Source: Paraburkholderia lacunae
GTDB lineage: Bacteria; Pseudomonadota; Gammaproteobacteria; Burkholderiales; Burkholderiaceae
DNA length: 64,000 nucleotides
Direction of reading: 5' to 3'
Assembly: GCF_003353175.1 (NCBI RefSeq)
Contig: NZ_QHKS01000022.1
Coordinates: forward strand, 251-64,250
Below the pieces are notes generated by a model, which did not search any database, was not told the origin of the DNA, and saw only the letters and a list, made by a program, of their open reading frames with translations. The position numbers were made by a program, and so were the translations under genes. Below are positions 33,823 through 43,711 of the stretch, in pieces (within the stretch, counting starts at the first letter, position 1; each line of letters starts with the position of its first letter).

Positions 33823-34275
33823 TTTTTTGCCTGCGCGGCGCTTGTTGTCAGTTCGCCCGCGGCGGTGCCTTCAGTCGTCTTATCGGCTTACTGGCGTTGC
33901 CCCTATGCGGGGCAGCACCTACTTTTCGCTGTCCTCTAAGGGGGCTTGTTTCGGGGCGCCCGCCGCAAAAAAAAGTGAGCTCGTTACGATGGGAACGTTG
34001 AAAATCGTTGGGCTTAAACCACGTCAGGAAAATGGATGGGATCGTCTCACTGGTACCATGCTGTTCTGTACCGGGACGACGCATGACCGTATGGATTCGC
34101 GAAAGCGCTGGGGAGGCTTCGTGAATCCGGCTGGCAAACGGTTCTCGTGCACTAGCTGGTCTCAAGACTGGCCGCCGTTTTCGAATAGGTTTCAACTTGG
34201 AAGGCACCTCCTCTGATATCGACCGCCGCTTTTTCCCGCACAGCGTCTGAGCCGCAGCAACGGAGTCTGTCCCTG
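33823..34275. other. Spacer, probable decayed repetitive sequence
   Basis: About 450 bp. The first part (about 33840-33980) contains short stretches of the type often seen in dispersed Burkholderia intergenic sequences (GGGGCAGCACCTACTTTTCG, later CCGCAAAAAAAAG). No gene with family support is present on either strand. Confidence 0.35.
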
Positions 34276-34860
34276 TTGCAATCGCTTAGCCCTCTTCGTC
34301 CGACCCTGAGATACACCACCGTACTCAAGGGTTGCGGCGCCGTCGCGTTGCCGTTGATGCTGTCCGCTTGTTCATGGTCGTGGTTCGGCCTGAATAGTTC
34401 GCCACGCGCGGCGGCCCAGCCAACCGGCTGGCTCAGCGTCGCGCCGGCTCAAGACTTCGCTTATATGCCGGCGCGCAGCGGGCGTGTGTCGTCGAACCGG
34501 ATCGAAAATACGGCGATGACCGGCATCGTGCTGAAAAGCGATATCAGCGAAGCGGTGCGCAACGGCATCGTGAGCCGCTTGCGGATCGCCGGCTTTCACC
34601 TCCACGAAGGCAAGAGAATCCTGAGCGGCAGCATCGAGAATTTCACGGTGGACGATGCACGTTCGCCTGCGTTCTGGACGCTGAAAATGCGTTATGTCGT
34701 CACCGATGCCGCTACCCAGCAGGTTGTGTTCTCAACCACCAAGACCGTCCGCCAAGAGTCGCCCAAATTCACCAGCAATACCATCGCTATCGAGGACACG
34801 GTCAAGCTGAGCGTCGATGCGCTGATCGGCGATCCGGGTTTCATCAAATCGGTGAATTGA
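34276..34860 (+). CDS. Outer-membrane-type lipoprotein of unknown function
   Basis: A 194-residue lipoprotein. A signal peptide (about residues 14-32) ends in the lipobox LSAC, so the mature protein would start at Cys32 and be lipid-anchored. The mature part alternates strands and helices (GIVLKSDISEAVRNGIVSRL, LSGSIENFTVDD, TIAIEDTVKLSVDALI), a layout like YajG-type small lipoproteins. The TTG start at 34276 has GGAG about ten bases upstream; no suitable ATG precedes the signal peptide. Confidence 0.75.
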   Translation: MQSLSPLRPTLRYTTVLKGCGAVALPLMLSACSWSWFGLNSSPRAAAQPTGWLSVAPAQDFAYMPARSGRVSSNRIENTAMTGIVLKSDISEAVRNGIVSRLRIAGFHLHEGKRILSGSIENFTVDDARSPAFWTLKMRYVVTDAATQQVVFSTTKTVRQESPKFTSNTIAIEDTVKLSVDALIGDPGFIKSVN

Positions 34861-34990
34861 GCGGACGAGCCGGATCGGTACGGCTGCGGCGTTTCGCTAC
34901 TGTTTCGCTACAATCGGAGAAACGTGCGCTGGGCGCCTGCCGCCTCGCACGTCCGGTCGTGCCAACCGTCCCTCTTTCGTGCGAGCCGTC

Positions 34991-35611
34991 ATGTCAATCA
35001 CCGCCTGGCTTTTCTTTCTGCCGGCCTGCTTCGCGATCAATCTCGCGCCCGGCCCGAACAATCTTCTCTCGATCAATGTTGCTGCGCGACACGGGTTCAT
35101 GACGGCATTTGTCGGCGGCACCGGCCGGCTTGTCGCGTTCGCGCTGATGCTGGCGCTGGCCGCGACCGGCCTCGCTGTCGTGCTGCACGCATCCGAGTGG
35201 TTTTTCCTCGCGATCAAACTGGCCGGCGCGGCATATCTGATCTGGCTAGCGATTCAGTTGTGGCGCAGCGACGCCCCCGCCATCGATACGACGCAGCAGG
35301 ACGACGCGTCGCTATGGCGGATCGCGCGGCAGGAGTGCCTGGTGGCCGCGGGCAATCCCAAGGCGATTCTGGTCTTCACCGCATTTCTGCCGCAGTTCGT
35401 CGATATCGCCAAACCGATGCTGCCGCAGTTCGCGGTGCTGGGCGCGAGCTTTCTGGTGCTCGAATGGGTGGCGATCGCGCTTTACTCGTGGGCCGGCATG
35501 TACCTCGGGAAGTGGCTGGTTCGCGCGAAAGTCCGGCGCTGGTTCAACCGCTGCTGCGGGGCGTTTCTGGCGGCGATCGGGGTGAGTTTTTTGCTGGTGC
35601 GGAGGACGTGA
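34991..35611 (+). CDS. LysE/RhtB-family amino acid exporter
   Basis: A 206-residue inner-membrane protein with about six helices and the signature FAINLAPGPNNLLSINVAAR; GNPKAILVFTAFLPQFVDI marks the central segment. It is a different paralogue from the exporter at 32152. The ATG at 34991 gives the usual N-terminus; a GTG-type start a few codons earlier is possible. Confidence 0.9.
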   Translation: MSITAWLFFLPACFAINLAPGPNNLLSINVAARHGFMTAFVGGTGRLVAFALMLALAATGLAVVLHASEWFFLAIKLAGAAYLIWLAIQLWRSDAPAIDTTQQDDASLWRIARQECLVAAGNPKAILVFTAFLPQFVDIAKPMLPQFAVLGASFLVLEWVAIALYSWAGMYLGKWLVRAKVRRWFNRCCGAFLAAIGVSFLLVRRT

Positions 35612-35649
35612 GGGAAAGCGTGCCGTCAATGCTATGACGGCCGTCTCAC

Positions 35650-36864
35650 CTATGCCGGAAGGTATGAAAACCCGGCCGCACCGCTTGCCTCGCGACGGTC
35701 ACGCCTCATTTCAACGCCGGCGATCAACGACGAAAAAATGACTGCATGGCTCACCAGGTAATATGAATAGATGTTGTTCTCTCCCGTTAGCCGAAGCAGC
35801 AGAACCAGGATAACAAACAGCCAGGCGGGTGCACAAAGCGCCACTTTTCGGATCAAATGAACGCTGAGCCAAACCACGGATATGAACGACACGACACCAA
35901 AGTCAACCAGAAGCAAGATGAAGTCGTTGTGCGGCATCGCTCCGTTCCAGACTTTCACGTAGCCGCCAATGCCATTGCCAAACAACATCGCCATGCTGTC
36001 TTGCTTGACAACGTAGAACGTGTACACCAAGTAGGAGTAAATCCGCCAGGTAAATGAACCTTGCTGCTCGCTCGATAGATACGTCATTCCGCCGCCATTC
36101 TGGGCAGCCTGAACCAGGCGGTCCCATCCTCCGCTGTAGATGACGAGAAATGGCGCTGCAATCTTGTCGTAGACGGTACGATCGAGGGCACCCAAGACTG
36201 CCATACCCACCGCAAAGAAGATGCCGGCCGATGCGACAAGGGTCAGGACGTGTTTGACCTTGAAGCCACGAGCTTTCATATAGACAGCCATTGAAAGCAG
36301 CAGCGCGCCGGTCGACGTTGTGAGATAAGCAATCGCGACGAAGATCGCGCGCAACAATGCATTACTCCTGGGACTTCCCCTCATCAGCACATAGTTCACT
36401 GGGATCAACATAACCAGTACATAGCTGCCAAGAAGATTGGGGTGTTCGAAGTTCCAGAATTCGCGGTCTTTTGTAAGTCCCATGGCTACTGAAAGCCCAT
36501 AATTAGCCGAAAAAAAGACCAGAAATTCGACCGTCAGCATTCTGAATAGACGTAGCGCAACGGTTTCATCCAGTTCCCGGCCCACGCCGTACATCAGGAC
36601 CGAAAGCGCCGGCAGCGTCAGTAGCTTGTAGGCGATAGGATTGGCCGGGTCGCGGCAAAGCTGCAAGACAAGAAAGACAGTGACCAACGTCGCGGCCATC
36701 ACAAGCCGTCGATTGAGATGCAATCTCGGCCGAAGGATCAGCAGAAGGAGCGCGAACATCCCATTGAATGCCACAAAACTGACGTCGCGCGCCGGCACAA
36801 AGAAGTCCAATACAAACTTGAACGAAACTATCGCAAGGACCAGGTAGTAGCGGCGGGATTTCAT
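35650..36864 (-). CDS. Wzy-type polymerase / O-antigen-ligase-like membrane protein
   Basis: A 404-residue polytopic membrane protein with about ten helices and a large periplasmic loop (about residues 230-320, with YLSSEQQGSFTWRIYSY and LFGNGIGGYVKVWNGAMPHN). The loop's G-x-G...PHN-D pattern is common in WaaL/Wzy-like O-antigen ligase family proteins. As the last gene of an exopolysaccharide operon it is most likely the polymerase joining repeat units. The start overlaps the upstream glycosyltransferase stop (ATGA). Its GC content and codon use look lower than in flanking genes, common for such loci. Confidence 0.78.
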   Translation of the reverse strand: MKSRRYYLVLAIVSFKFVLDFFVPARDVSFVAFNGMFALLLLILRPRLHLNRRLVMAATLVTVFLVLQLCRDPANPIAYKLLTLPALSVLMYGVGRELDETVALRLFRMLTVEFLVFFSANYGLSVAMGLTKDREFWNFEHPNLLGSYVLVMLIPVNYVLMRGSPRSNALLRAIFVAIAYLTTSTGALLLSMAVYMKARGFKVKHVLTLVASAGIFFAVGMAVLGALDRTVYDKIAAPFLVIYSGGWDRLVQAAQNGGGMTYLSSEQQGSFTWRIYSYLVYTFYVVKQDSMAMLFGNGIGGYVKVWNGAMPHNDFILLLVDFGVVSFISVVWLSVHLIRKVALCAPAWLFVILVLLLRLTGENNIYSYYLVSHAVIFSSLIAGVEMRRDRREASGAAGFSYLPA

Positions 36865-37850
36865 GGCTTCCTTGTTTCCGTCACAGCCGAGCGCGACCCC
36901 GCAAGTTCGGATTGGTACAAAGTACGAATACGTTGCGCGACATCCGCCGACAGGTATCCCAACTCGCGCAGACGCGCGGGCCCGGCGGACCATGCTTCGT
37001 CCAGTACCTCCGCCACTGCGGCCGCAACGCCTTGAGGATCGCGGCACCTGACGACACGACAGCCGTTAACCCCGCCGAGCAGTTGTTCAATATCGCCGAC
37101 AGATAGGGACACGACAGGCAGCGCACACGCCATCGCTTCCTTGACCGTTTGCGGCGACCCCTCTCTTTTCGATGTCAGCACAAGAACATCGGCCTGCTGC
37201 AGAAGTTCACGGACACTCCCACGGTCGAGGCCGTCGATCAAACGCTCTTCAATGACATAGTCGCTGATGCGACGCAGATGCTCGATCGCAGCGACGAACA
37301 ATGGGTGGTCCTTCTCCGGCCGTGCTGGCGACGAAGGAAATACAACTATCCGCCGGCGCGCGTCTTTCTTTCGGCCACCGACGGGCGGCATAAACAGGAC
37401 GTCGTTGACCGCACATGGGACCGTTACGCAGTGACGCGTTCGGGAGGAAATTGCATTGCGAATGGCATCGCTTACAGCTATGCAAAGATCACAGTATCGG
37501 ATTGAGAAACGGGTGACGCGCTGGAGAAATCGCGACCCCATGACATCGGAGCCATGCAGCGTGATAACGACCTTCGCGCGAGTGAGCACGCGCAGAAACG
37601 GAGCAGTCCATGCGGTCAGGCCAAAGTGGTAATGCACGATGTCATACTTTTTTGTCAGCACACGATACGCCAACGCGAACAGCGAAGCTGGGTACGCCAA
37701 TCGGTTTGAAAAACCATTGACCGTCATGACATCGACTTCAGTATCAGGCAAACGCCGCAGAGCATCTACCTGCTCGGTGACAAACACGCCCTGGTTCGGC
37801 GACGCCGTGTTGGCGCCCGCGTACATATTGGTTACGACTAGCACCTTCAT
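36861..37850 (-). CDS. Family-4-type glycosyltransferase
   Basis: A 329-residue GT-B retaining glycosyltransferase. The N-terminal domain starts MKVLVVTNMYAGANTASPNQ and contains ITLHGSDVMG. The C-terminal nucleotide-sugar domain has RPEKDHPLFVAAIEHL and the family EX7E motif in KREGSPQTVKEAMACALPVV. It should add a sugar to the lipid-linked repeat unit on the cytoplasmic face. It overlaps both neighbours by four bases, so it is within one operon. Confidence 0.9.
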   Translation of the reverse strand: MKVLVVTNMYAGANTASPNQGVFVTEQVDALRRLPDTEVDVMTVNGFSNRLAYPASLFALAYRVLTKKYDIVHYHFGLTAWTAPFLRVLTRAKVVITLHGSDVMGSRFLQRVTRFSIRYCDLCIAVSDAIRNAISSRTRHCVTVPCAVNDVLFMPPVGGRKKDARRRIVVFPSSPARPEKDHPLFVAAIEHLRRISDYVIEERLIDGLDRGSVRELLQQADVLVLTSKREGSPQTVKEAMACALPVVSLSVGDIEQLLGGVNGCRVVRCRDPQGVAAAVAEVLDEAWSAGPARLRELGYLSADVAQRIRTLYQSELAGSRSAVTETRKP

Positions 37851-39055
37851 TTAACGAGCCGGAATATATCGAGGTAGTGCCCCGCGATCCGCATGGCGTC
37901 GAAGTGTGCTGCCAACGCGCGACTGCCGCCGCAGACGTCGCCCTGTACGATGATCGACCGCATGGCCGCGTAAATCTCATCCGCGTCATGGCCGACCGCG
38001 ACGCCCCCGCCGTCACATTCGAGGAAATCACGAATCGGGCCTCGCGGCGAAATCGCCAGGATCGGCTTGTCGAGCATTGCATAGTCCGCGAATTTGCTCG
38101 CAAGGAATGGGCTTTCATCCATATCCGCCTCGATGACCACCAGCGTACCCGCAGCCTGGCAGATAGCCCGTGCGGCAGCAGGATCGACGTCGCCAACAAA
38201 CTCGACCACACCTTTCTTCACAAGCTCGTCGCAGTTACGCCGGAATGCCGGGTCTACGCCGCCGACAAAACTGAGCCCTGGAAACGATAACTCTCCTGCC
38301 TCACTGTCATTACAGAGTCGCGTAACGGCCTCGATCAACGCCATGCAAGAACGCTCTCGCGTCAGTTTTCCGACGTGGACGAATCGCTTCTTATAGTGCG
38401 CTCGGATTGCCGACGGAGGTTCGCCGGCGGAAGGCGGCGTACCAATATGGGCGACGACGTGACAGCGTGCCCTGTCACCCTGGGGCCAGGCTTGCAGCAG
38501 ACGTAGAACGGACACGTCGTTGGTGAAGATCGAACGGCACGCCGTCGACATGACTTGCGTGAGCAACTTCATTTGAATCGGCCGCAGTAGATCGGACAAG
38601 CGCGTTCGATACGGTCGGGGTGTCAACGAGAGCGGCCACAGATCGCTGAAATAACACGCCCACCGCTTGCGTAGGCCCGGTGGAAGATGCAAACCCACGA
38701 GATGCGCACGGAACGGCGTGGATTGAGTCATGATGACATCCGCCTCAAACGACCGGTTGATCTCAATGACTTTGGCCGCCATGCCGCGTACCCAGCCGCC
38801 GCGCGTATTAACCGTGTCGATCTCATAGCGCAGCCGTCTTAACGCACGCCCCATTGAACTCGTCGCCTTACCGTAGTCTCGCGGCGGTACCCACTGAACG
38901 TCGTAGGGTCGATCAGACGAAGCTTCCTGCGCTACCCCGCACAATACGCGCACCTCGCAGCCTGCGAGGTGAAGAGCATCGGCAACCTTGGTAGCCTGAA
39001 GTGCCTGCGCCCCGGTCTGGGGGAAAAAATGTTCACATACAATCAGTATCTTCAT
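37847..39055 (-). CDS. Glycosyltransferase (GT-B fold)
   Basis: A 402-residue glycosyltransferase of the WcaI/GT4-like group. It opens MKILIVCEHFFPQTGAQALQ and has FVHVGKLTRERSCMALIEAV at the start of the sugar-nucleotide domain. The usual EX7E region is replaced by DESPFLASKFADYAMLDKPI, a pattern seen in WcaI-like transferases. It should add one sugar of the polysaccharide repeat unit. It overlaps the next gene by four bases. Confidence 0.85.
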   Translation of the reverse strand: MKILIVCEHFFPQTGAQALQATKVADALHLAGCEVRVLCGVAQEASSDRPYDVQWVPPRDYGKATSSMGRALRRLRYEIDTVNTRGGWVRGMAAKVIEINRSFEADVIMTQSTPFRAHLVGLHLPPGLRKRWACYFSDLWPLSLTPRPYRTRLSDLLRPIQMKLLTQVMSTACRSIFTNDVSVLRLLQAWPQGDRARCHVVAHIGTPPSAGEPPSAIRAHYKKRFVHVGKLTRERSCMALIEAVTRLCNDSEAGELSFPGLSFVGGVDPAFRRNCDELVKKGVVEFVGDVDPAAARAICQAAGTLVVIEADMDESPFLASKFADYAMLDKPILAISPRGPIRDFLECDGGGVAVGHDADEIYAAMRSIIVQGDVCGGSRALAAHFDAMRIAGHYLDIFRLVK

Positions 39056-39059
39056 TTCA

Positions 39060-40394
39060 TTACCGCAAGAAGCAATACCAGATACTCCAACCCAGCATCG
39101 AAATGCAGCCCACGACGCCGAGCGATGACAACGATAGCCGCGCGACGTTCGCTTGCTTGATGTAGACCAAGGTCAGAAGAAGCCACGACAAATAAAGGGC
39201 AATTTCGCCGGCGACAGCAGCGGCCATAGCCCCTGTTACGCCATGCTGCGCGCCTAGTCGAACAAAGAGCACTGCTGCAATGGTCAGCGAAACTGCTTGC
39301 CCTGCGGTTCTCGGCATCGCGCGTCCGGCAGTTTCCAGAGCATGTCCTAAAGGCATCGACATGCTCTGAATCAATATCACCGCAGCGCCGACGAATAACG
39401 CCTCTTTTAGTTCGTGCTGGTAAGCGGCGTCGCCGGAATGCCTCAGCACATGGGCAATCAGCGGTCCGGACACCATAACCGCCAGAGCTAACACAGTGCC
39501 GATCGAGGCGAGAAACAACGCTTCTCTGCGCAGCAAGGCTGCATACGCCGACCACTGCTGCTCCCGCGCAGCCTGAAACAATTTCGGATAGAACGCCTGA
39601 GCCACCGAGCCAGGTATCGTGTAAAGAAATTGAGGCACACGCGATGCAAGTGCAAAAGTTCCGACGACGGCCAGGCTCGCCGAGCGTTCCAGAAGCAACA
39701 CGCCCAGTGTTGGCGCAAGCATGTAAAAGAAACCGGAGATCGCGTAGGCGTGCAGACCGCGGCTGAGCCGAGCAGCGCCATATCTGAACCGGCGTAGTGA
39801 AATCCGATAGGAGCGCACCGGCACGGCGCGAATGCCGAAAAGTCCGCCCGCCGCGAGCCCTGCTCCATAACTGAACGCCAGCACGTCAACCCGTGCGATT
39901 GAGCCAACCGGCACGATCATGCCGAGACCAACAAAGACTCCCTGAGTCAGCGCCGCTTTCAGCCGAACCGCTGCCAGCGTGCCGGTGTCGGATTTCGACA
40001 GGAGCACCCCCGTTATCCAGCTGGCAAGCGCAAGACCCAGAATGCCGGGCACGAACATCAGCAGAACGCATTTCAACACAAGCGCGGAAACTGCAAAATG
40101 AGGCAAGACTAGCCATGCCAGCCCCGCAACGGCCACGAGCAAAAGCGCCCGCAAATAGAACGAAGTAATCGTATAGTCGCTCCACCGCGAATTGCCGCCA
40201 GCCACTTCCCGCAAATACGTATTCTGAAGACCGAGTTCGCAGAAATAGCTAGCTACCGAAACCGTCGCTACTGCATACGAAAAAGCGCCGTACTGGTCCG
40301 CACTTAATTCTTTTGCAACAGCGATTGTCAGGAAAGCAAAAATACAACGCGATAGAAGGTTTCCTATCGTCAAGTGGGCAGCCTGTCGGATCAT
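39060..40394 (-). CDS. wzx: Wzx-type polysaccharide flippase
   Basis: A 444-residue MOP-superfamily membrane protein with about 12 helices. It starts MIRQAAHLTIGNLLSRCIFA, with the family-typical YGAFSYAVATVSVASYFCEL. Its role would be to flip undecaprenyl-pyrophosphate-linked repeat units to the periplasm. It lies between the WecG-like transferase and two glycosyltransferases of the same operon, four bases before the next start. Confidence 0.88.
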   Translation of the reverse strand: MIRQAAHLTIGNLLSRCIFAFLTIAVAKELSADQYGAFSYAVATVSVASYFCELGLQNTYLREVAGGNSRWSDYTITSFYLRALLLVAVAGLAWLVLPHFAVSALVLKCVLLMFVPGILGLALASWITGVLLSKSDTGTLAAVRLKAALTQGVFVGLGMIVPVGSIARVDVLAFSYGAGLAAGGLFGIRAVPVRSYRISLRRFRYGAARLSRGLHAYAISGFFYMLAPTLGVLLLERSASLAVVGTFALASRVPQFLYTIPGSVAQAFYPKLFQAAREQQWSAYAALLRREALFLASIGTVLALAVMVSGPLIAHVLRHSGDAAYQHELKEALFVGAAVILIQSMSMPLGHALETAGRAMPRTAGQAVSLTIAAVLFVRLGAQHGVTGAMAAAVAGEIALYLSWLLLTLVYIKQANVARLSLSSLGVVGCISMLGWSIWYCFLR

Positions 40395-40478
40395 TCGATC
40401 GATCCAATCGGGTTCCCGTATACAGACACTTTCAACTTCGATCCTGTTTGATAAACAATGGGCAATTTCGGACCATCA

Positions 40479-41219
40479 TCAGTGCCGACGGGGAGTGATG
40501 CATGCCATGCCAAGCATCCATACGAACTTGCAATTCGTAACCAGATAACGCTTCCACATACGCCGCGGCTCCTGGATGACGCGATAGAACCATTCGAGTC
40601 CACACCTCTGCATCCAGAGCGGCGCGCGCTTGACCTTGCCGGCCATCACGTCAAAACTCCCGCCTACGCCCATCACGAAATCGACATGGAGCGCGGATTT
40701 CCAGCGATTGATGAAGTTCTCCTTCTTTGGAGAGCTCATTGCCACAAAGAGCAAACGGGCACCGGATTGGCGAATCATGTCTACCACCGCTTGCTCGTCG
40801 TCGCCAAAATAGCCATGGTGATAGCCGGCGATACGCAGTCCGTGAAAACAGGCAACACAACGCTCCACGGCGTGCCGGACCACCTCATCCGTGGCACCAA
40901 GGAAGAAAACCGGATAGCCGTGACTTGCCGATACCTGTAACAGCGCCTGAAAGAGATCAATCCCGGCGACCCGTTCGGCAACGTCATATCCGAGCAAGCG
41001 CGCGCCCCACACCACACCCATGCCGTCGACATTGATAACGTCGCATTCGCGAACGGATTGAGCGAGTGCGACATCTGTCTGAAAATTCACGAGCTTCGCG
41101 ACATTGACCACGACATGCTGGGTAAACTGCCGGTTGGCAATACGTACCGAGAGCTTGCCGACTGTCTCGGCCAGCGTCGCGATGTCGAGTGGACAACCTA
41201 GTAATTCAATGCGCTTCAT
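40479..41219 (-). CDS. WecG/TagA/CpsF-family glycosyltransferase
   Basis: A 246-residue GT26 enzyme. Signatures are NVDGMGVVWGARLLGYDVAE, FFLGATDEVVRHAVE and the C-terminal RAPLWMQRCGLEWFYRVIQE then PRRMWKRYL. Relatives transfer ManNAc (TagA) or ManNAcA (WecG) from UDP to a lipid-linked primer. The two genes just upstream make UDP-ManNAc and UDP-ManNAcA, so this enzyme most likely adds ManNAcA to the repeat unit. Confidence 0.9.
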   Translation of the reverse strand: MKRIELLGCPLDIATLAETVGKLSVRIANRQFTQHVVVNVAKLVNFQTDVALAQSVRECDVINVDGMGVVWGARLLGYDVAERVAGIDLFQALLQVSASHGYPVFFLGATDEVVRHAVERCVACFHGLRIAGYHHGYFGDDEQAVVDMIRQSGARLLFVAMSSPKKENFINRWKSALHVDFVMGVGGSFDVMAGKVKRAPLWMQRCGLEWFYRVIQEPRRMWKRYLVTNCKFVWMLGMACITPRRH

Positions 41220-41260
41220 AAAAGAGTTTTACTGGTAGAGGAGAGGTTGCTATTCATCTC

Positions 41261-42505
41261 TTACGCATGCGCCAGCACCCCCCGCGTATCGATCACCACC
41301 TTCGCCTGTAAGCGCACCGGGTCGAGCCGCTTGAACTGCGCGTGATCGACCAGAATCACAACCACGTCCGCCTCAGTCAGCGCCTCGTTCAGCTCGCACA
41401 ATCGCACGCTCCCCTCGAGAGAGGCCGGCAAACACCGGATATTGGGCTCGACCACCACCAGTTGCCCCGCGAAGCGCTCGGCGAGTTCATGCACGATTTC
41501 CAGCGCCGGGCTTTCTCGCAGATCGTCGATATTCGCCTTGAACGCAAGTCCGAGGCAGGCGATCACCGGCACCCTGAAACGCATGGCCGCCCGCTCCACA
41601 CGGTCGATCACGTAGCGCGGCTTGTCGTCGTTGACGTTGCGCGCGGTGCGGATCAGGCGCGCATGCTCGGGCGCGGCATCCACGATGAACCACGGATCGA
41701 CGGCAATGCAATGCCCGCCGACACCCGGCCCAGGTTGCAGAATGCTCACCCGCGGGTGCCGGTTAGCCAGCCGGATCAATTCCCATACGTTGATGTCGAG
41801 CCGGTCGCAAATCACCGAAAGCTCATTCGCAAACGCAATGTTCACGTCGCGAAACGAGTTCTCGGTGAGCTTGCACATTTCGGCGGTTCGCGCATCGGTC
41901 AGAACGCATTCGCCGCGCACGAAGCTCCGGTACAGTTCACGCGCGAGTTCGCCGCAACGGGGCGTCATACCGCCGATCACCCGGTCGTTCTCGACCAGTT
42001 CACGAATCACATAGCCCGGCAAGACCCGTTCCGGACAATGTGCGACTCGCACATCCGAGTTCTCGCCCTTCTGCTGCGGAAAGCTCAGGTCCGGGCGTAG
42101 TTCCGCCATCCAGGCCGCCATCTGTTCAGTGGCGCCGACCGGCGACGTCGATTCGAGCACCACCAGGTCGCCCTTCTTGAGCACCGATGCGATCGCCCGG
42201 CTCGCGGCCTCGATGTACCGCAGGTCCGGCTTATGGCCGTCCGCGAACGGCGTGGGCACCGCGATCAGAAACGCATCGGCGGGTTCGGGCGTCAGCGTTG
42301 CGCGCAGATAACCTTGGGTGACCGCGGCATGCACCAGCATGTCGAGCTCGGGTTCGACAATGTGAATCGCGCCCCGGTTGATCGTGTCGACCGCATGCTG
42401 ATCGACATCCACGCCAATCACCTGCTTGCGGCGCGCCGCGAAAGCAGCCGCGGTCGGCAAACCGATATAGCCGAGCCCAATCACCGAAATAACTTCAAAT
42501 TCCAT
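41261..42505 (-). CDS. wecC: UDP-N-acetyl-D-mannosamine dehydrogenase
   Basis: A 414-residue NAD-dependent dehydrogenase that oxidises UDP-ManNAc to UDP-ManNAcA. It has the Rossmann start ISVIGLGYIGLPTAAAFA, ESTSPVGATEQMA, the KLTENSFRDVNIAFANEL lysine/asparagine segment, and the catalytic Cys in GPGVGGHCIAVDPWF. The C-terminal UDP-binding domain is complete. The 2-epimerase gene lies directly upstream, fixing the substrate as ManNAc rather than GalNAc or Glc. Confidence 0.95.
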   Translation of the reverse strand: MEFEVISVIGLGYIGLPTAAAFAARRKQVIGVDVDQHAVDTINRGAIHIVEPELDMLVHAAVTQGYLRATLTPEPADAFLIAVPTPFADGHKPDLRYIEAASRAIASVLKKGDLVVLESTSPVGATEQMAAWMAELRPDLSFPQQKGENSDVRVAHCPERVLPGYVIRELVENDRVIGGMTPRCGELARELYRSFVRGECVLTDARTAEMCKLTENSFRDVNIAFANELSVICDRLDINVWELIRLANRHPRVSILQPGPGVGGHCIAVDPWFIVDAAPEHARLIRTARNVNDDKPRYVIDRVERAAMRFRVPVIACLGLAFKANIDDLRESPALEIVHELAERFAGQLVVVEPNIRCLPASLEGSVRLCELNEALTEADVVVILVDHAQFKRLDPVRLQAKVVIDTRGVLAHA

Positions 42506-42539
42506 TTGTTTGTTCTACCTTCTAATCATCCGTTATCTT

Positions 42540-43685
42540 TCAAGCTGCGACGGCATCCGGCCAAAGCGCCGCGAGCGCATCGACAATGCGTTCGCTGGCC
42601 TGTCCATTTCCATAGGGGTTCGCGCCGCTCGTCATCGCGCGATAACTGTCCGCGTCGTTCAGCAACTGCGACACGCTCTCCACGATGCGCTGCACGCCGG
42701 TGCCCACTAGCCGGACGACGCCGGCGTCCACCGCTTCCTGGCGTTCGGTCGCGGCGCGCATGACCAACACCGGTTTGCCGAGCGACGGCGCCTCCTCCTG
42801 TACGCCACCCGAGTCGGTCAGAATCAGGTAGGCGCGGTTCATCAACCGCACGAACGGCAGATAATCGAGCGGCTCGATGAGGTGAATGTTGTCGATGCCG
42901 GTCAGCAGCCGGTTCACCGGCTCTCGCACGCGGGGATTCAGGTGCACCGGGTAGACGATCTCGACATCCGGATGCCCGCGCGAAATTTGCAGCAACGCGG
43001 CGCAAATCTGTTCGAAGCCGGCCCCAAAGCTTTCCCGCCGATGCCCGGTCACCAGAATCACGCGCCGCGACGGCGGGAACTGCGGTAGCACGCGCTCTGC
43101 CTCGCTGCGCAACGCGGCATCGTCCGCGAGCCTTGCGTGCACTCGGAGCAGGGCATCGATCACCGTGTTGCCGGTCACGACAATGCGATGCCCGGCGACG
43201 CCCTCGGCCAGCAGATTGCGACGCGCCCGTTCGGTCGGCGCAAAGTGCATCGCGGCAAGCACGCCGGTCAGCTTGCGGTTGGCTTCTTCCGGCCAGGGCG
43301 AGAGCAGATTGCCGGTGCGCAAACCCGCTTCGATATGGCCCACAGGAATGCGCTCGTAAAACGCCGCCAGGCTCGCGGCCATCGTCGTAGTGGTGTCGCC
43401 ATGCACGAGCACGGCGTCTGGCCGGCACGCGCTCAGCACATCGCGCATGCCGAGCATGATCGACGTGGTCACGTCGTACAGATCCTGACCGCGCTTCATC
43501 ACATCGAGGTCGAAATCCGGGCTGATGTCGAACAATTCGAGTACCTGGTCGAGCATCTCGCGATGCTGGCCAGTCACGCAGACGAGACAGTCGACGCCGG
43601 CTGTCTGCTGCAGCCGCTTGACGAGTGGCGCCATTTTGATCGCCTCCGGCCGGGTGCCGAAGGTCACGAGAATCTTTCTTGTCAT
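42540..43685 (-). CDS. wecB: UDP-N-acetylglucosamine 2-epimerase (non-hydrolysing)
   Basis: A 381-residue enzyme converting UDP-GlcNAc to UDP-ManNAc. It starts MTRKILVTFGTRPEAIKMAP and has VTGQHREMLDQVLELFDI, VHGDTTTTMAASLAAFYERI and a C-terminal TDSGGVQEEAPSLGKPVLVM, all family hallmarks. It supplies the dehydrogenase encoded next in the operon. Confidence 0.96.
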   Translation of the reverse strand: MTRKILVTFGTRPEAIKMAPLVKRLQQTAGVDCLVCVTGQHREMLDQVLELFDISPDFDLDVMKRGQDLYDVTTSIMLGMRDVLSACRPDAVLVHGDTTTTMAASLAAFYERIPVGHIEAGLRTGNLLSPWPEEANRKLTGVLAAMHFAPTERARRNLLAEGVAGHRIVVTGNTVIDALLRVHARLADDAALRSEAERVLPQFPPSRRVILVTGHRRESFGAGFEQICAALLQISRGHPDVEIVYPVHLNPRVREPVNRLLTGIDNIHLIEPLDYLPFVRLMNRAYLILTDSGGVQEEAPSLGKPVLVMRAATERQEAVDAGVVRLVGTGVQRIVESVSQLLNDADSYRAMTSGANPYGNGQASERIVDALAALWPDAVAA

Positions 43686-43711
43686 GAATGAGCCTGATTG
43701 GGCCTGGTACT

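Noticed and set aside
33848..34207. A 119-codon minus-strand ORF in the spacer before the lipoprotein gene
   Set aside because: It lies over sequence resembling dispersed intergenic repeats and shows no domain, codon bias or start signal.
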